DNA of 64,000 bases from Caproicibacter sp047777415 (GTDB taxonomy: Bacteria > Bacillota > Clostridia > Oscillospirales > Acutalibacteraceae), in NCBI GenBank assembly GCA_047777415.1, contig JBKEEO010000002.1, forward strand, positions 248,001 to 312,000, in the 5' to 3' direction. The position numbers were made by a program, and so were the translations under genes. Under the pieces are notes generated by a model. That model was not told the DNA's origin. It ran no database searches and saw only the letters and a program-made list of their open reading frames with translations. Positions within the stretch are counted from its first letter, which is position 1. Each line of letters starts with the position of its first letter. Below, piece by piece: positions 1 through 12,564 of this stretch.

Positions 1-362
<362 letters not shown>

Positions 363-542
363 TGGAGAGAAGAACGAACGGAAGGTTTGTTCAAAATCCA
401 AGGTCAGTTACGGAGAACTCTTCTTTGAATCGTTGTTTAATTTTGAAGGCCCCGAACAGCTTTCGAAAAGAAAGCTGAAAAGAGTCTTCAAGAAAGTGGA
501 GTCGAGAACGGCCAACAGTTGAATAGAGCTCCTAAGAGATAT

Positions 543-618
543 GGGGGTATAGCTCAGCTGGGAGAGCGCCTGCTTTGCAAGCAGGAGGTCAACGGTTCGA
601 TCCCGTTTATCTCCACCA
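543..618 (+). tRNA. tRNA-Ala (anticodon TGC)
   Basis: Complete cloverleaf in the 16S-23S spacer. The acceptor stem GGGGGTA pairs with TATCTCC (two G-T pairs), the anticodon loop is TTTGCAA with anticodon TGC, the T-arm is AACGG-TTCGATC-CCGTT, and CCA is encoded. Ala followed by Ile in this spacer is the common bacterial arrangement. Confidence 0.97.
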
Positions 619-750
619 GCGGACGAAAGTCCGCGGTTACGAACGCGTTGGAGCGAAAGACAACAGACGCGGAAAGGACCGCAGAGTAAGTCCCAAAAAA
701 CGGCTATTGTGGCTGAAGTAACACCGGATAGCCTCGATGCCGGGAAATAT

Positions 751-827
<77 letters not shown>

Positions 828-1037
828 CGGGTGAAACCCGAGGAAAGACCTCGGGATGAGGAAAAGTCGAAAGATGATTCCGAAAACCCAAAGTAAAATA
901 TACATATGATATTCGAAAGGGTATTGTATGTAAATCGTACCTTGAAAACTGAATAAAGCGAGAAGCAGATAAGCGAGAAAAGTTGTTATTCTAAAATATA
1001 TTTTAGGAAACTACAATTTTGAGAACCAAAATCACAT

Positions 1038-3971
<2,934 letters not shown>

Positions 3972-4085
3972 TATTTTTGGTTCGCCCAATTAGTTTTCTC
4001 CTTTCGCTTCTTTCCTTTATTCAGTTTTCAGGGTATGAAACCTGAAAGAAAACATACAAGGTGTTAGCGCCGGAAACTGACGTAT

Positions 4086-4161
4086 GCACCATTAGCTCAG
4101 TTGGTAGAGCACCTGACTCTTAATCAGGGTGTCCCGGGTTCGAATCCCTGATGGTGCACCA
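4086..4161 (+). tRNA. tRNA-Lys (anticodon CTT)
   Basis: Acceptor GCACCAT pairs with ATGGTGC, anticodon loop CTCTTAA gives CTT, and CCA is encoded. It lies between 23S and 5S, an uncommon place for a tRNA. Confidence 0.96.
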
Positions 4162-4220
4162 AAGGAAGTCGGAAAGGGGTCAGGGACCCTGACCTCCGGG
4201 CCGGCTGTAAGGATGGATAT

Positions 4221-4295
4221 GGCTCGTTGGTCAAGCGGTTAAGACATCGGCCTCTCACGCCGGTAACGGGGGTTCGATTCCCCCACGAGTCACCA
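4221..4295 (+). tRNA. tRNA-Glu (anticodon CTC)
   Basis: The anticodon loop CTCTCAC gives CTC, which reads GAG codons. The T-arm GGGGG-TTCGATT-CCCCC is perfect and CCA is encoded. It also lies between 23S and 5S rRNA, so it is presumably processed from the rRNA precursor. Confidence 0.94.
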
Positions 4296-4326
4296 GTATT
4301 AGATGAAAAATTAAATAAGTTAAATA

Positions 4327-4441
4327 GTTGGTGCCGATTGCGATGAGGGTACACCCGTTCCCATACCGAACACGGAAGTTAAGCTCATCTGCGCCGAAGA
4401 TACTTGGCTGGTAACGGCCTGGGACAATAGGTGGTGCCAAC
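4327..4441 (+). rRNA. rrf: 5S ribosomal RNA
   Basis: About 115 nt. The terminal arms GTTGGTGCC and GGTGCCAAC pair, and the conserved block CCGTTCCCATACCGAACAC and the GGAAGTTAAGC block are present. Ends are set by the terminal helix and may be off by one or two bases. Confidence 0.93.
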
Positions 4442-4450
4442 ATTGCATAA

Positions 4451-4526
4451 TCCTCGTTAGCTCAGTCGGTAGAGCATGCGGCTGTTAACCGCAGGGTCGT
4501 TGGTTCGAGTCCAACACGGGGAGCCA
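4451..4526 (+). tRNA. tRNA-Asn (anticodon GTT)
   Basis: Acceptor TCCTCGT pairs with ACGGGGA, anticodon loop CTGTTAA gives GTT, and CCA is encoded. It is the last gene of the rRNA operon and is followed five bases later by the operon terminator. Confidence 0.96.
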
Positions 4527-4531
4527 TATAT

Positions 4532-4563
4532 GACCGTCTGCTTTTGCAGACGGTCTTTTTTTG
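4532..4563 (+). terminator. Terminator of the rRNA operon
   Basis: Perfect 10-bp stem GACCGTCTGC / GCAGACGGTC with a TTTT loop, followed by a run of T. The terminal inverted repeat of a decayed ISL3-like element begins directly at the end of the T run. Confidence 0.93.
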
Positions 4564-4583
4564 GCTCTATGTCAAGGCTCAAT

Positions 4584-4591
4584 GTCAATAG
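4584..4591. repeat. 8-bp target duplication, left copy (ISL3 copy 1)
   Basis: GTCAATAG directly before the left end of the element; the identical partner is at 5974-5981. Confidence 0.9.
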
Positions 4592-5973
4592 GGCTCTATA
4601 ATAAATGTTGGGGTGTAACGAATAGAGCCTGAGAAAAAGAGTAAAAAAAAGTAGAGCATATTCGATGAAAAACCTTTAAAATGGAGATTACCACACCACC
4701 ATTTGGGAGGTCATCGATATGCTCTGTACTCATTCTATCGAAAAATTGCTTGGATTAAAAGGGGTAATCGTAAAAAATGTGAGGCAATTGCCTGATAAAA
4801 CGGAAATTTTTATTGAGTTACCGAGAAAACCGCATGTTTGCCCCTGTTGTGGCCATCAAACCAGCTACGTTCATGATTACCGTTGTCAAACAGTAAAAGA
4901 CATTCCCGCTTTTGGCAAACATACCTCCCTGATTCTACGAAAGCGCCGATATCGCTGCCATTCTTGTGGAAAGCGTTTCTTTGAAGATAACTCGTTTTTG
5001 CCTAGATATCATCGCATGACAAACCGTTTAGCCTCATATATCATTTCAAAGCTTTCCGACGTGCGTTCTTTTACCAGTGTAGCACGTGAAGTAAATCTTT
5101 CGGTTGCAACTATTATCCGGATTTTTGATTGTATCAACTATGGTAAACCGCAGAAATTACCCGAAGTTGTATCGATTGATGAGTTTAAAGGCAATACAAG
5201 CGGCGAGAAATATCAGTGCATTCTGACCGATCCGGTCCGTCACCGAATCCTTGATATTCTTCCTGCTCGTTACAACCACAAACTGACAGAATATTTCGGC
5301 CAGCTTGACCGTTCTCAAACCAAACATTTTGTCAGCGATATGTGGAGTACATACGCCGGTATTGCTCAAACATATTTTAAAGATTCCAATTATGTCATTG
5401 ACAAATATCATTACATTCGCCAAGTATTTTGGGCCTTTGAAGCCGTTCGCAAGGAAGAACAGAAAAAATTCAGTAAAACCCGAAGAATTTATTTTAAACG
5501 CTCCCGAATCTTACTGAACAAGCGATATCAATTTCTCACTCCGGAGCAAAAGCAACAGGTCGATCTTATGCTCTATGCCAGTAACCGTCTGCTGACAGCC
5601 TACTCTCTGAAAGAACAGTTTTTCAAAGTCCTTGAATCTTCTGACAGCGTGTCCGCACGGACAGCGCTATCCCATTGGATTATGGCCGCACAAAACAGTG
5701 AACTTTCAAGATTTGTTGCTTGTGGAAATACCATGGTCCGCTGGTCAAAAGGTATTCTAAATTCGTTTGATTGTCCTTACACCAATGGTTTTACCGAAGG
5801 GGTTAACAACAAGATTAAGGTACTCAAACGCAATGCCTACGGTTATCGTAATTTTCGTCGCTTCCGCAATCGTATTCTTCACATGTTCCATCATTCAACG
5901 GAAAATGGAGCAGCTTAACGCCGCTCCATCCGGTGTTTCCATTTTGGGTTACCCCAACTATTGACATAGAGCC
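4592..5973 (+). mobile_element. ISL3-family insertion sequence, copy 1
   Basis: A 1,382-bp element with imperfect inverted ends. The left end is GGCTCTATAATAAATGTTGG and the right end read inward is GGCTCTATGTCAATAGTTGG. It is flanked by the 8-bp direct repeat GTCAATAG (4584-4591 and 5974-5981), the duplication length known for the ISL3 family. It contains one transposase gene. The intact duplication argues for a fairly recent insertion. Confidence 0.92.
4719..5918 (+). CDS. ISL3-family transposase
   Basis: 399 aa, a normal length for this family. The N-terminal zinc-binding part has CPCC (about residue 41) and CHSC (about residue 85), followed by a helix-turn-helix region with VAREVNLSVATIIRIFD. 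The DDE catalytic domain begins at VVSIDEFKG (first Asp near 150), continues with FVSDMWSTYAG (second Asp near 207) and ends with NGFTEGVNNKIKVLKRN (Glu near 370). It is intact and so potentially active. The start ATG follows GGGAGG. The copy at 32618 is about 95% identical by eye, so the two are not very recent copies of each other. Confidence 0.95.
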   Translation: MLCTHSIEKLLGLKGVIVKNVRQLPDKTEIFIELPRKPHVCPCCGHQTSYVHDYRCQTVKDIPAFGKHTSLILRKRRYRCHSCGKRFFEDNSFLPRYHRMTNRLASYIISKLSDVRSFTSVAREVNLSVATIIRIFDCINYGKPQKLPEVVSIDEFKGNTSGEKYQCILTDPVRHRILDILPARYNHKLTEYFGQLDRSQTKHFVSDMWSTYAGIAQTYFKDSNYVIDKYHYIRQVFWAFEAVRKEEQKKFSKTRRIYFKRSRILLNKRYQFLTPEQKQQVDLMLYASNRLLTAYSLKEQFFKVLESSDSVSARTALSHWIMAAQNSELSRFVACGNTMVRWSKGILNSFDCPYTNGFTEGVNNKIKVLKRNAYGYRNFRRFRNRILHMFHHSTENGAA

Positions 5974-5981
5974 GTCAATAG
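5974..5981. repeat. 8-bp target duplication, right copy (ISL3 copy 1)
   Basis: GTCAATAG directly after the right end of the element; identical to 4584-4591. Confidence 0.9.
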
Positions 5982-6032
5982 TTGGTGTTTCCATTTTGGG
6001 TGTCCCTGACTATTGATATAAAACCTATATTT

Positions 6033-9000
6033 TTACTGATTTATTGCACCCAGCCCCAGGAAATTGGTTGGCTCTTGGTTCCTTCCATCTAAGATTTTAA
6101 TATAAAATGTAAAATTCAAATTGTGTTTTTTGGGGAAGAGAAATTCCGAATGAACTGGCGCACCCCAAGAATCATCTCCTCCAACACCACACTGTCCCTT
6201 TAAAACACGGATAACCGTTCGGCTGATCGATGGAAGTTCCATTGCATGGGCTGCATTTTCAATTTCATGTGCAGTATACGGAAGCACAGATGCCTCAAAA
6301 GGCTGAGGTGCCCAAAAGGCCAGTCCTCTTCCGTTCTTATCCGTAACACAAAGTTCGCGCAAACATGTTTTATTGCCACATTCCTGTGGTTTCAGGTAAG
6401 GAACATATTGCTGGTCTACACTACTTACTCCGATACCAAGCCGGCATGCATTTCGGCGATCAGCATAAGATTCTTTTTCTACATTACCATACCAGTATAA
6501 ACAATTATATTGTTTCGGCATTTGCAACGTAATACCAAAACAAGGCAAATCCCCATCAACATTTTCCATGGAAATCGTAACTTTCACCGTATCATTCCAG
6601 TAAAACATATATTTCACAGTACATTCGCGCATCGGTTGCATGGGAAGAGTAATCTTTGAGATAACTTGCCCGGTTTGTTTGTCATATTGAATATTACTGC
6701 AATATTGATACAAAGAAGCTAGTTTCCACTGTGCCCAACGAAGGACGGACCCATTTCCTAGATCATTTTCTGTGGGGGCTCGCCAAAACTCCAGTGCAAT
6801 TCCACGGTGGAGCAATTCCTTACCTAAGGTTTCAAATGAACTAAGTTGTCCGGTCAGATGTGAAATTAATCCAAAACTTTTTTGCATTTTGGCGCCAGTA
6901 TTACAGTCACCAATTATCATTCTGGCAGGTTCGCATGTAGAAACATTCAAAACAGTCCAATTTTTCAAAATTGTCTGCCCAAAGGTGATTTCATGGCCCT
7001 TCGAGGCCCATGGGGTATTGTCTTTCAGAAGTACTCTACACTCAAAAACCCATTCTCCATCGCTCAATTCACAAAGTTCTGTATTTGCAGGAAGGTCAAT
7101 AAGGCACTGCTCTCCGCTTGGAACATCCACTTCAAAAGTTCCGACTTGTTTTTCCACACCATTGCACATGAGGCTCCATGCAAAAATATATTGTTTTGTA
7201 CTGATAAACAAATTACGGTTCTCAATGCAAATATGTTTTGAAGTACACGTGATGCGAACCGGACTATAAAGATATTTCGCTTCTTCTAGTTTTGGTGTCG
7301 GTGTGCGATCTGCAAACAAAAGACCATTTGCGCAAAAGCGTCCATCTGTAGGTCTGTCAAACCAGTCACCTCCAACCAACCACTTCCTGCCATGGGTACT
7401 GTCCTGAATACTAAGTGCTTGATCAATATAGTCCCATATAAATCCTCCTTGATACTGAGGATAAAGGTCTTCTAATCTTATATAAAATTGCACTCCACCG
7501 AATGAGTTGCCCATCGCATGGGCGTATTCACAAGATATATAAGGTTTTTCAGGATTTGTTTTTAAGTATTCCTCAATTTCATCTGGCTTTGCATACATAC
7601 TACTTTTCACATCCGACGTCTGAGGAAAACGCGGATCCATACTGACTCCTTCATAGTGGACAAGACGTGAGGTATCCTTGCTTCGGAACCATTGTGACAT
7701 TTCATATAGTATGGATCCACCAAAAGATTCGTTACCACAGGACCACATCAAAATACAAGCATGATTTTTATCGCGTTGGTACATAGAGTTTGCCCTATCC
7801 ATAACAGCCTTTCGCCATTCTGGAGCATCCCCAGGTAGAAAATATCCATCGTTTTTCACTTTGCCCATGGCCATCCAAGTTCCATGGGTTTCTAAATTGG
7901 TTTCGTCAATCACATAAAGTCCGTAACGGTCACACAAATCATAAAAATATGCGTTGTTTGGATAATGAGAAGTCCTTACTGCATTAAAGTTATTTTGCTT
8001 CAGAATTTTAATATCTCGCTCGATATCTTCCTTTGTGATAGCTCTGCCCCTATCACAACTGAATTCATGGCGGTTTATACCTCTAAAAACAATTCGCTTC
8101 CCATTTAACAACATAATACCATTTTTTAGCTCAAACCGTCGAAAACCAATTTGTGTGACTGACGTTTCAACTGGTATTTTTTCCATGGTAAACAAAGTCA
8201 TGCGGAGCTGATAGAGATTTGGTTTTTCTGCACTCCAAAGCTTTGGATGATCTACTGTGAAGCTAAGATCTACATCCCCGCTTACGACCATATCAATCGG
8301 ATCACACGCCTGTTGGCTCTGCGTATCCAAAATACTAATGCCTACGCGAAAAGAAACCCCTTCCGGATGATGTATGGCTGCACGTACTCTCAGTTCTGCT
8401 GAGGAAAAGTCATCTGAAAGTTCAGATCGCACATCTAAGTCTTCTACGTGTAGCCATGGCACCGTAAACAGCCGTACATCCCTAAAAATTCCCGAAAATC
8501 TCCAGAAGTCCTGATCTTCTAGCCAGCTTCCACTGCAAAAACGCACAACCATAACACTAAGCCAATTCTTACCCGTATGCGCAGCTTTGGTAAGGTCAAA
8601 TTCGCTAGGGGTAAAGCTGTCTTCGCTATATCCGATAAATTTTCCATTAAGCCATACATACAGGCAGCTTTCTGCCCCTTCAAAGCATATATGCAAATTC
8701 TTACCTTCCCAATCTTGCTCTAACTCAAAAGATCTTGCATAACATCCTGTTAAATTTTCCTGCATGGGAACCTGTGGCGGCCTCACGGATTCTTTGCCAT
8801 CCCAAGGGTACATGGTATTCACGTACTGCGGTTTTGCAAATCCCTGCAGCTGAATATGTCCAGGAACCTTAATCTGATTAGCACTCTCTGCGAATTTTTC
8901 GGACAAAAAGTTCCAATCAACTTTATAAGGGGACGGAAATACAGAAAAAAACCAAGTACCGTTTAAGGACTGAGATATATGGGCTGTGCTATCCCCGGGA

Positions 9001-9104
9001 TAAAACAGATGGTCGGAATGTGCAGGAACACGGTTTACCTCATAAATATGTGGATCTGTCAGCCATTGAAGTTTACTTTGCTCATTCTTGCATCTTTGCT
9101 GCAT
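6033..9104 (-). CDS. lacZ: Beta-galactosidase, LacZ type (GH2)
   Basis: 1,023 aa, about the length of E. coli LacZ. It hydrolyses terminal beta-galactosides such as lactose in the cytoplasm. Domains run in GH2 order: jelly-roll sugar-binding domain (to about residue 215), immunoglobulin-like domain (to about 330), TIM barrel with NRHEFSCDRGRAITKEDIERD (about 340-620), a second Ig-like domain, and the C-terminal Bgal_small_N-type beta domain. The acid/base Glu is in CGNES (near 456) and the nucleophile Glu in CEYAHAMGNS (near 527), matching the spacing of Glu461/Glu537 in LacZ. There is no signal peptide. It is the last gene of the importer operon, 23 bp after the permease gene. Galactoside specificity is inferred from family and context. 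Confidence 0.93.
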   Translation of the reverse strand: MQQRCKNEQSKLQWLTDPHIYEVNRVPAHSDHLFYPGDSTAHISQSLNGTWFFSVFPSPYKVDWNFLSEKFAESANQIKVPGHIQLQGFAKPQYVNTMYPWDGKESVRPPQVPMQENLTGCYARSFELEQDWEGKNLHICFEGAESCLYVWLNGKFIGYSEDSFTPSEFDLTKAAHTGKNWLSVMVVRFCSGSWLEDQDFWRFSGIFRDVRLFTVPWLHVEDLDVRSELSDDFSSAELRVRAAIHHPEGVSFRVGISILDTQSQQACDPIDMVVSGDVDLSFTVDHPKLWSAEKPNLYQLRMTLFTMEKIPVETSVTQIGFRRFELKNGIMLLNGKRIVFRGINRHEFSCDRGRAITKEDIERDIKILKQNNFNAVRTSHYPNNAYFYDLCDRYGLYVIDETNLETHGTWMAMGKVKNDGYFLPGDAPEWRKAVMDRANSMYQRDKNHACILMWSCGNESFGGSILYEMSQWFRSKDTSRLVHYEGVSMDPRFPQTSDVKSSMYAKPDEIEEYLKTNPEKPYISCEYAHAMGNSFGGVQFYIRLEDLYPQYQGGFIWDYIDQALSIQDSTHGRKWLVGGDWFDRPTDGRFCANGLLFADRTPTPKLEEAKYLYSPVRITCTSKHICIENRNLFISTKQYIFAWSLMCNGVEKQVGTFEVDVPSGEQCLIDLPANTELCELSDGEWVFECRVLLKDNTPWASKGHEITFGQTILKNWTVLNVSTCEPARMIIGDCNTGAKMQKSFGLISHLTGQLSSFETLGKELLHRGIALEFWRAPTENDLGNGSVLRWAQWKLASLYQYCSNIQYDKQTGQVISKITLPMQPMRECTVKYMFYWNDTVKVTISMENVDGDLPCFGITLQMPKQYNCLYWYGNVEKESYADRRNACRLGIGVSSVDQQYVPYLKPQECGNKTCLRELCVTDKNGRGLAFWAPQPFEASVLPYTAHEIENAAHAMELPSISRTVIRVLKGQCGVGGDDSWGAPVHSEFLFPKKHNLNFTFYIKILDGRNQEPTNFLGLGAINQ

Positions 9105-9127
9105 AGTTTCACATCCTTATTCTTCGC

Positions 9128-9946
9128 TTATTCTTTGACGGAGCCCAGCATTCCCTGTACGAACTGCTTTTGAAATGCAAAAAATACTATAATAGCCGGC
9201 AAAGTGGCAATTACTATTGCCATCATAATTACGCCGTATTCCGGAGTATAAGAAGATGACATTGAAGAAATTAGAAGGGTAACCGTCTGTTTATCATTTG
9301 TCTGAACAACAATTAAAGGCCATAAATAAGAATTCCAGCTAGTCATAAACGCATAAATAGCGGCAGCAGCGTAGGTCGATTTCATAGACGGTACAAATAT
9401 TTTGATAAAAATCTGCATTTCTGTTGCACCGTCCACTCTTGCGGCCTGTATCACCTCCATGGGATAGTTTTGAAAACTTTGCCGGAAAAAGAAAATCATA
9501 AAAACAGATGCCACCGAAACGATGATAATCGCAAAGTGGTTGTTAATTAATTTCATTTTAACAATGATTTGAAACAGAGGTACCATCAAAGCAGCAAATG
9601 GTATCATCATGGTAGCAAGAAAGAAATCATAAATCCGATCTCTCACACGGCTATGATACATTTGAAAACCATATGCTGCCATCGACGTGACTATAAGAAT
9701 CAAGACGACACTAATACTTGTAATTTTGATTGAGTTTAAAAGCGACTGTTTCATATTATAATTTTCAAAAAGCTTTTGTAGATTTTCGGTAAACAAAGAA
9801 CCGAAAGTCATTTTTCCTGCGGTGATATCCAGCGCAGAATTCGTTGATCCAACGATGATCCATAAAAAAGGAAATATGCAAAAAAGTGAAAAAATAACTA
9901 AAAACACATATACCAACACTCTGCTTTTTCTTACTTTTTTACGCAT
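9128..9946 (-). CDS. Sugar ABC transporter permease, MalG type
   Basis: 272 aa inner-membrane protein of the carbohydrate importer class (CUT1). Six membrane segments are apparent, the first at residues 10-32. The cytoplasmic EAA loop that docks the ATPase is visible as QAARVDGATEMQIFIKIFVP (about residues 163-182). It works with the permease at 9989 and the binding protein at 11043 to import a galactoside, inferred from the neighbouring galactosidases. No ATPase gene lies in the operon, so a shared MsmK-type ATPase encoded elsewhere is likely. Confidence 0.92.
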   Translation of the reverse strand: MRKKVRKSRVLVYVFLVIFSLFCIFPFLWIIVGSTNSALDITAGKMTFGSLFTENLQKLFENYNMKQSLLNSIKITSISVVLILIVTSMAAYGFQMYHSRVRDRIYDFFLATMMIPFAALMVPLFQIIVKMKLINNHFAIIIVSVASVFMIFFFRQSFQNYPMEVIQAARVDGATEMQIFIKIFVPSMKSTYAAAAIYAFMTSWNSYLWPLIVVQTNDKQTVTLLISSMSSSYTPEYGVIMMAIVIATLPAIIVFFAFQKQFVQGMLGSVKE

Positions 9947-9988
9947 AATAATTCTCCTGTATAGTTTTGAATTAGGTCAGTCTTGTTC

Positions 9989-10870
9989 CTAAGTAACATG
10001 GAACTGAAAATAGGTAAGTATGGCGATTATGATTAAAATCGCATAGGCAACGGTAGCAGCATAGCCAAAATTTGGATTGTATTTAAAACATAAATTATAA
10101 ATATAAACACTAAGGGTCATAAAGCAGTTACTTGGCCCCACCGTGGCTGCAGTTACCCCACCTTGGGAAAGATTCATGGGTTCATCAAACAACTGAACCG
10201 TACCAATTGTGGACATAATGGTGGTGAATAAAATGATGGACTTTAGGCATGGCACAGTAATTTTGAAAAATGATTGCACTTTTGACGCACCATCAATTGC
10301 CGCTGCCTCATAGATATCGTGTGAAATGTTTTGCATCCCGGACAAATAGAAAATCATATTATATCCTGTCCACCGCCACACCATTGCCAGAATCAGTACA
10401 AACATTGCAAGGTTTGGAGTAGTTAGCCAACCCAGAGGCTCAGCAATCAGTCCCAGACTCAAAAGAGCTTTATTAATGATACCGTCATACGCAAACAACA
10501 TTTTGAAAAGAATAGTGTAAGCAATTAATGAAGTGACGGACGGAAGAAAAATGGCTGTACGAAAGAAGCCCCTGAATTTTAACTTTCTGTCATTCAAAAT
10601 ACTGGCTAATACCAAAGCGAGTACAAGCATAATGGGAACTTGAACAATTAAAATGAAGAAGGTATTCTTTAATGCCAGATAAAACACCGGATCATGAATA
10701 AGCCGAATATAGTTTTGAAATCCAACAAAGCTGGATATACTACCTTTGGTGTTGGTAAAGGACAAATATAAGGAATAAAAGACCGGATACACTAGAAAGA
10801 CACATAGCAACACTAGCGCCGCCAAAATGAACACCCAGCCATGCCGGTTTAGTCTGTTTTCCATAGACAT
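9989..10870 (-). CDS. Sugar ABC transporter permease, MalF type
   Basis: 293 aa CUT1 permease. The hydrophobic N-terminal segment (residues 11-34) is followed by the periplasm-facing loop typical of the MalF partner and five more membrane segments. The EAA loop reads EAAAIDGASKVQSFFKITVP (about residues 190-209). The gene lies 42 bp upstream of the MalG-type partner in the same transcript. The substrate is not readable from the sequence; lactose, melibiose or raffinose-type sugars fit the enzymes next to it. Confidence 0.92.
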   Translation of the reverse strand: MSMENRLNRHGWVFILAALVLLCVFLVYPVFYSLYLSFTNTKGSISSFVGFQNYIRLIHDPVFYLALKNTFFILIVQVPIMLVLALVLASILNDRKLKFRGFFRTAIFLPSVTSLIAYTILFKMLFAYDGIINKALLSLGLIAEPLGWLTTPNLAMFVLILAMVWRWTGYNMIFYLSGMQNISHDIYEAAAIDGASKVQSFFKITVPCLKSIILFTTIMSTIGTVQLFDEPMNLSQGGVTAATVGPSNCFMTLSVYIYNLCFKYNPNFGYAATVAYAILIIIAILTYFQFHVT

Positions 10871-11042
10871 TAGCTCCCTACTCTAAAACTTTGTTTCAAA
10901 CTCATTGCAGCTTGAAAGTTTTACACTTTTAAAACATTTAACTTTATATATTTTCTAGAAATATGAAGATTAACGCCTATAGAATGAGCCGCCTAAGAAA
11001 GACGGCCCATTCCAATATGGATTGAAGATAAAGTATCCGTTA

Positions 11043-12359
11043 TTATTGCTGAAGCTGATTTTCTAATTGTGCTTGAGCATTTTCAAGCGCCTGGTCTATT
11101 GTCATAGACCCATTACATACTGCGTCTATTTGCGCCATCACGGCAGCATCAGCTTCATAGGTGTAAGCGCCATAGTTAACGGGTGGAATGTTAGAAATCC
11201 ATTGTCCCAAATCTTGATAGATGGCTTCTCCTCCAAAAAATTCATCTGCCTGGCTGAATGCGTCCCCTGAAAGTGCCGGTAAATAGGTTCCAATCGCTCC
11301 GTTGTTTTTCAGAATTGTCTGATAAAAATCTGTGTCTGCGCCATAAATTTCTTTCATAAAATCAATAGCTGCATCTCGGTTTGCAGAATGATCGAGAATA
11401 TACCAGCTGGAGCCACCCAAATTCGAGAAATTTTTAGAATTGGAATTATTCAGCCTTGGAACCGGTGCAACATTCCATTTTCCGCTTTGATCTTCAGCGG
11501 CTTTAATGGAGCCAACAATCCAAACTCCTGTTGTGATAGTGGCGGCTTCTCCCTGATTGATTGCTCCTACCCATTCGTCCCAGCTACTGGTTGGCTTCGC
11601 GATTCCTGATTCATCAATTTTTTTATAAACGTTCATTGCTTCTTTTAAAACCTCATTGTCAACAATATAGGCTTTTCCAGAATCGTCAAAATACCAAGTG
11701 CCCGCAGACTGCAACATAATGCGCATTAGTCCACCGTCTGTTCTTTGGAATCCTAGCATATATTTCCCAGTTTTTTGTTTTACTGTTTTACCAATTTCAA
11801 TAAATTGATCCCATGTGATATTCTGTAAATCCTTTGCTGTAAATCCAGCTTGTTCCAACAAATCCGTGCGATAGAACAGTCCTGCCACTCCCGAATCAAA
11901 CGGAACGCCATAAAGCTTATCGTCTATTGTAATAATCCTTGTTTTATAATCTGCAAAATCCTTTGAGTTTAGCAGATTGGTCAAGTCGGTAAAAGCGCCG
12001 GGGTAAGAGGTGATGTATTTCTGCGCATTATAGTCTTCTATTAATGTGATTTCCGGAAGCCCTTCCGTTGTGTTAGAAGCCAAAGTGGTATTCAGCTTCT
12101 GCTCAACATCCGCTTTTGCCATTTCTACTACCTCAATTTTCACTTCGGGGTGTTTGGCTTCATAGCGCTCGGCTGCTTCATTCATAATAGAAATGTTAAA
12201 TTGTGGATCCCATGCCCAGACCGTAATTTTCTTTACGTCTGCGGTGTCTGATTCCGATTCCACAGCGGCTTGGTTGCCTGAGCCAGAGGTGTTACTGCAT
12301 GCAGTAAACATGCTTAATACCAATACTGCAGTTAACAGAAATGCAAAAACTCTTTTCAT
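11043..12359 (-). CDS. Sugar ABC transporter substrate-binding lipoprotein
   Basis: 438 aa extracellular solute-binding protein (SBP family 1). The signal peptide ends in the lipobox FTAC, with Cys21 as the likely lipidated residue, followed by a Ser/Asn/Glu-rich linker. The mature part begins KKITVWAWDPQFNISIMNEA, the usual start of family-1 binding proteins. It is the first gene of the four-gene importer/beta-galactosidase operon and lies directly downstream of the LacI-controlled promoter at 12418-12446. The start ATG follows GGGAGG. Confidence 0.94.
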   Translation of the reverse strand: MKRVFAFLLTAVLVLSMFTACSNTSGSGNQAAVESESDTADVKKITVWAWDPQFNISIMNEAAERYEAKHPEVKIEVVEMAKADVEQKLNTTLASNTTEGLPEITLIEDYNAQKYITSYPGAFTDLTNLLNSKDFADYKTRIITIDDKLYGVPFDSGVAGLFYRTDLLEQAGFTAKDLQNITWDQFIEIGKTVKQKTGKYMLGFQRTDGGLMRIMLQSAGTWYFDDSGKAYIVDNEVLKEAMNVYKKIDESGIAKPTSSWDEWVGAINQGEAATITTGVWIVGSIKAAEDQSGKWNVAPVPRLNNSNSKNFSNLGGSSWYILDHSANRDAAIDFMKEIYGADTDFYQTILKNNGAIGTYLPALSGDAFSQADEFFGGEAIYQDLGQWISNIPPVNYGAYTYEADAAVMAQIDAVCNGSMTIDQALENAQAQLENQLQQ

Positions 12360-12417
12360 TTTCGTCTACGTTCCTCCCTATGTATTTTCAGTACGAGATT
12401 TTCTCGACTGCAAATAT

Positions 12418-12446
12418 AGTTTACTGCAGCTGGTAAACAATGTCAA
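12418..12446 (-). promoter_or_regulatory. Promoter of the importer/lacZ operon with embedded operator
   Basis: Read on the minus strand: -35 TTGACA (12441-12446), a 17-bp spacer, and -10 TAAACT (12418-12423). The palindrome GTTTAC-N8-GTAAAC (12419-12438) fills the spacer and overlaps the -10 box, so a repressor bound there would block RNA polymerase. The divergent LacI-family gene is the obvious candidate repressor. Confidence 0.75.
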
Positions 12447-12564
12447 TATTATCGACAATTATTTTACGAAATATTTACTTAACACATAATCAATCAGTAT
12501 GGACTTCACAACAAATAAATGTTAAAATATTTACTATAATATGTGACTGAAGAGGGAGAATGTT

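Larger units (their letters stand above)
4563..6025. mobile_element. Remnant of an ISL3-like element end pair, split by a later ISL3 insertion
   Basis: Outside the intact ISL3 element at 4592-5973, the flanks themselves look like ISL3 ends. The left flank starts GGCTCTATGTCAA (4563) and the right flank ends TTGATATAAAACC (6025), whose reverse complement is GGTTTTATATCAA. With the inner element and one copy of its duplication removed, only about 73 bp remain between these ends. This could be a MITE-like derivative or a collapsed older copy. It carries no coding sequence. Confidence 0.55.
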
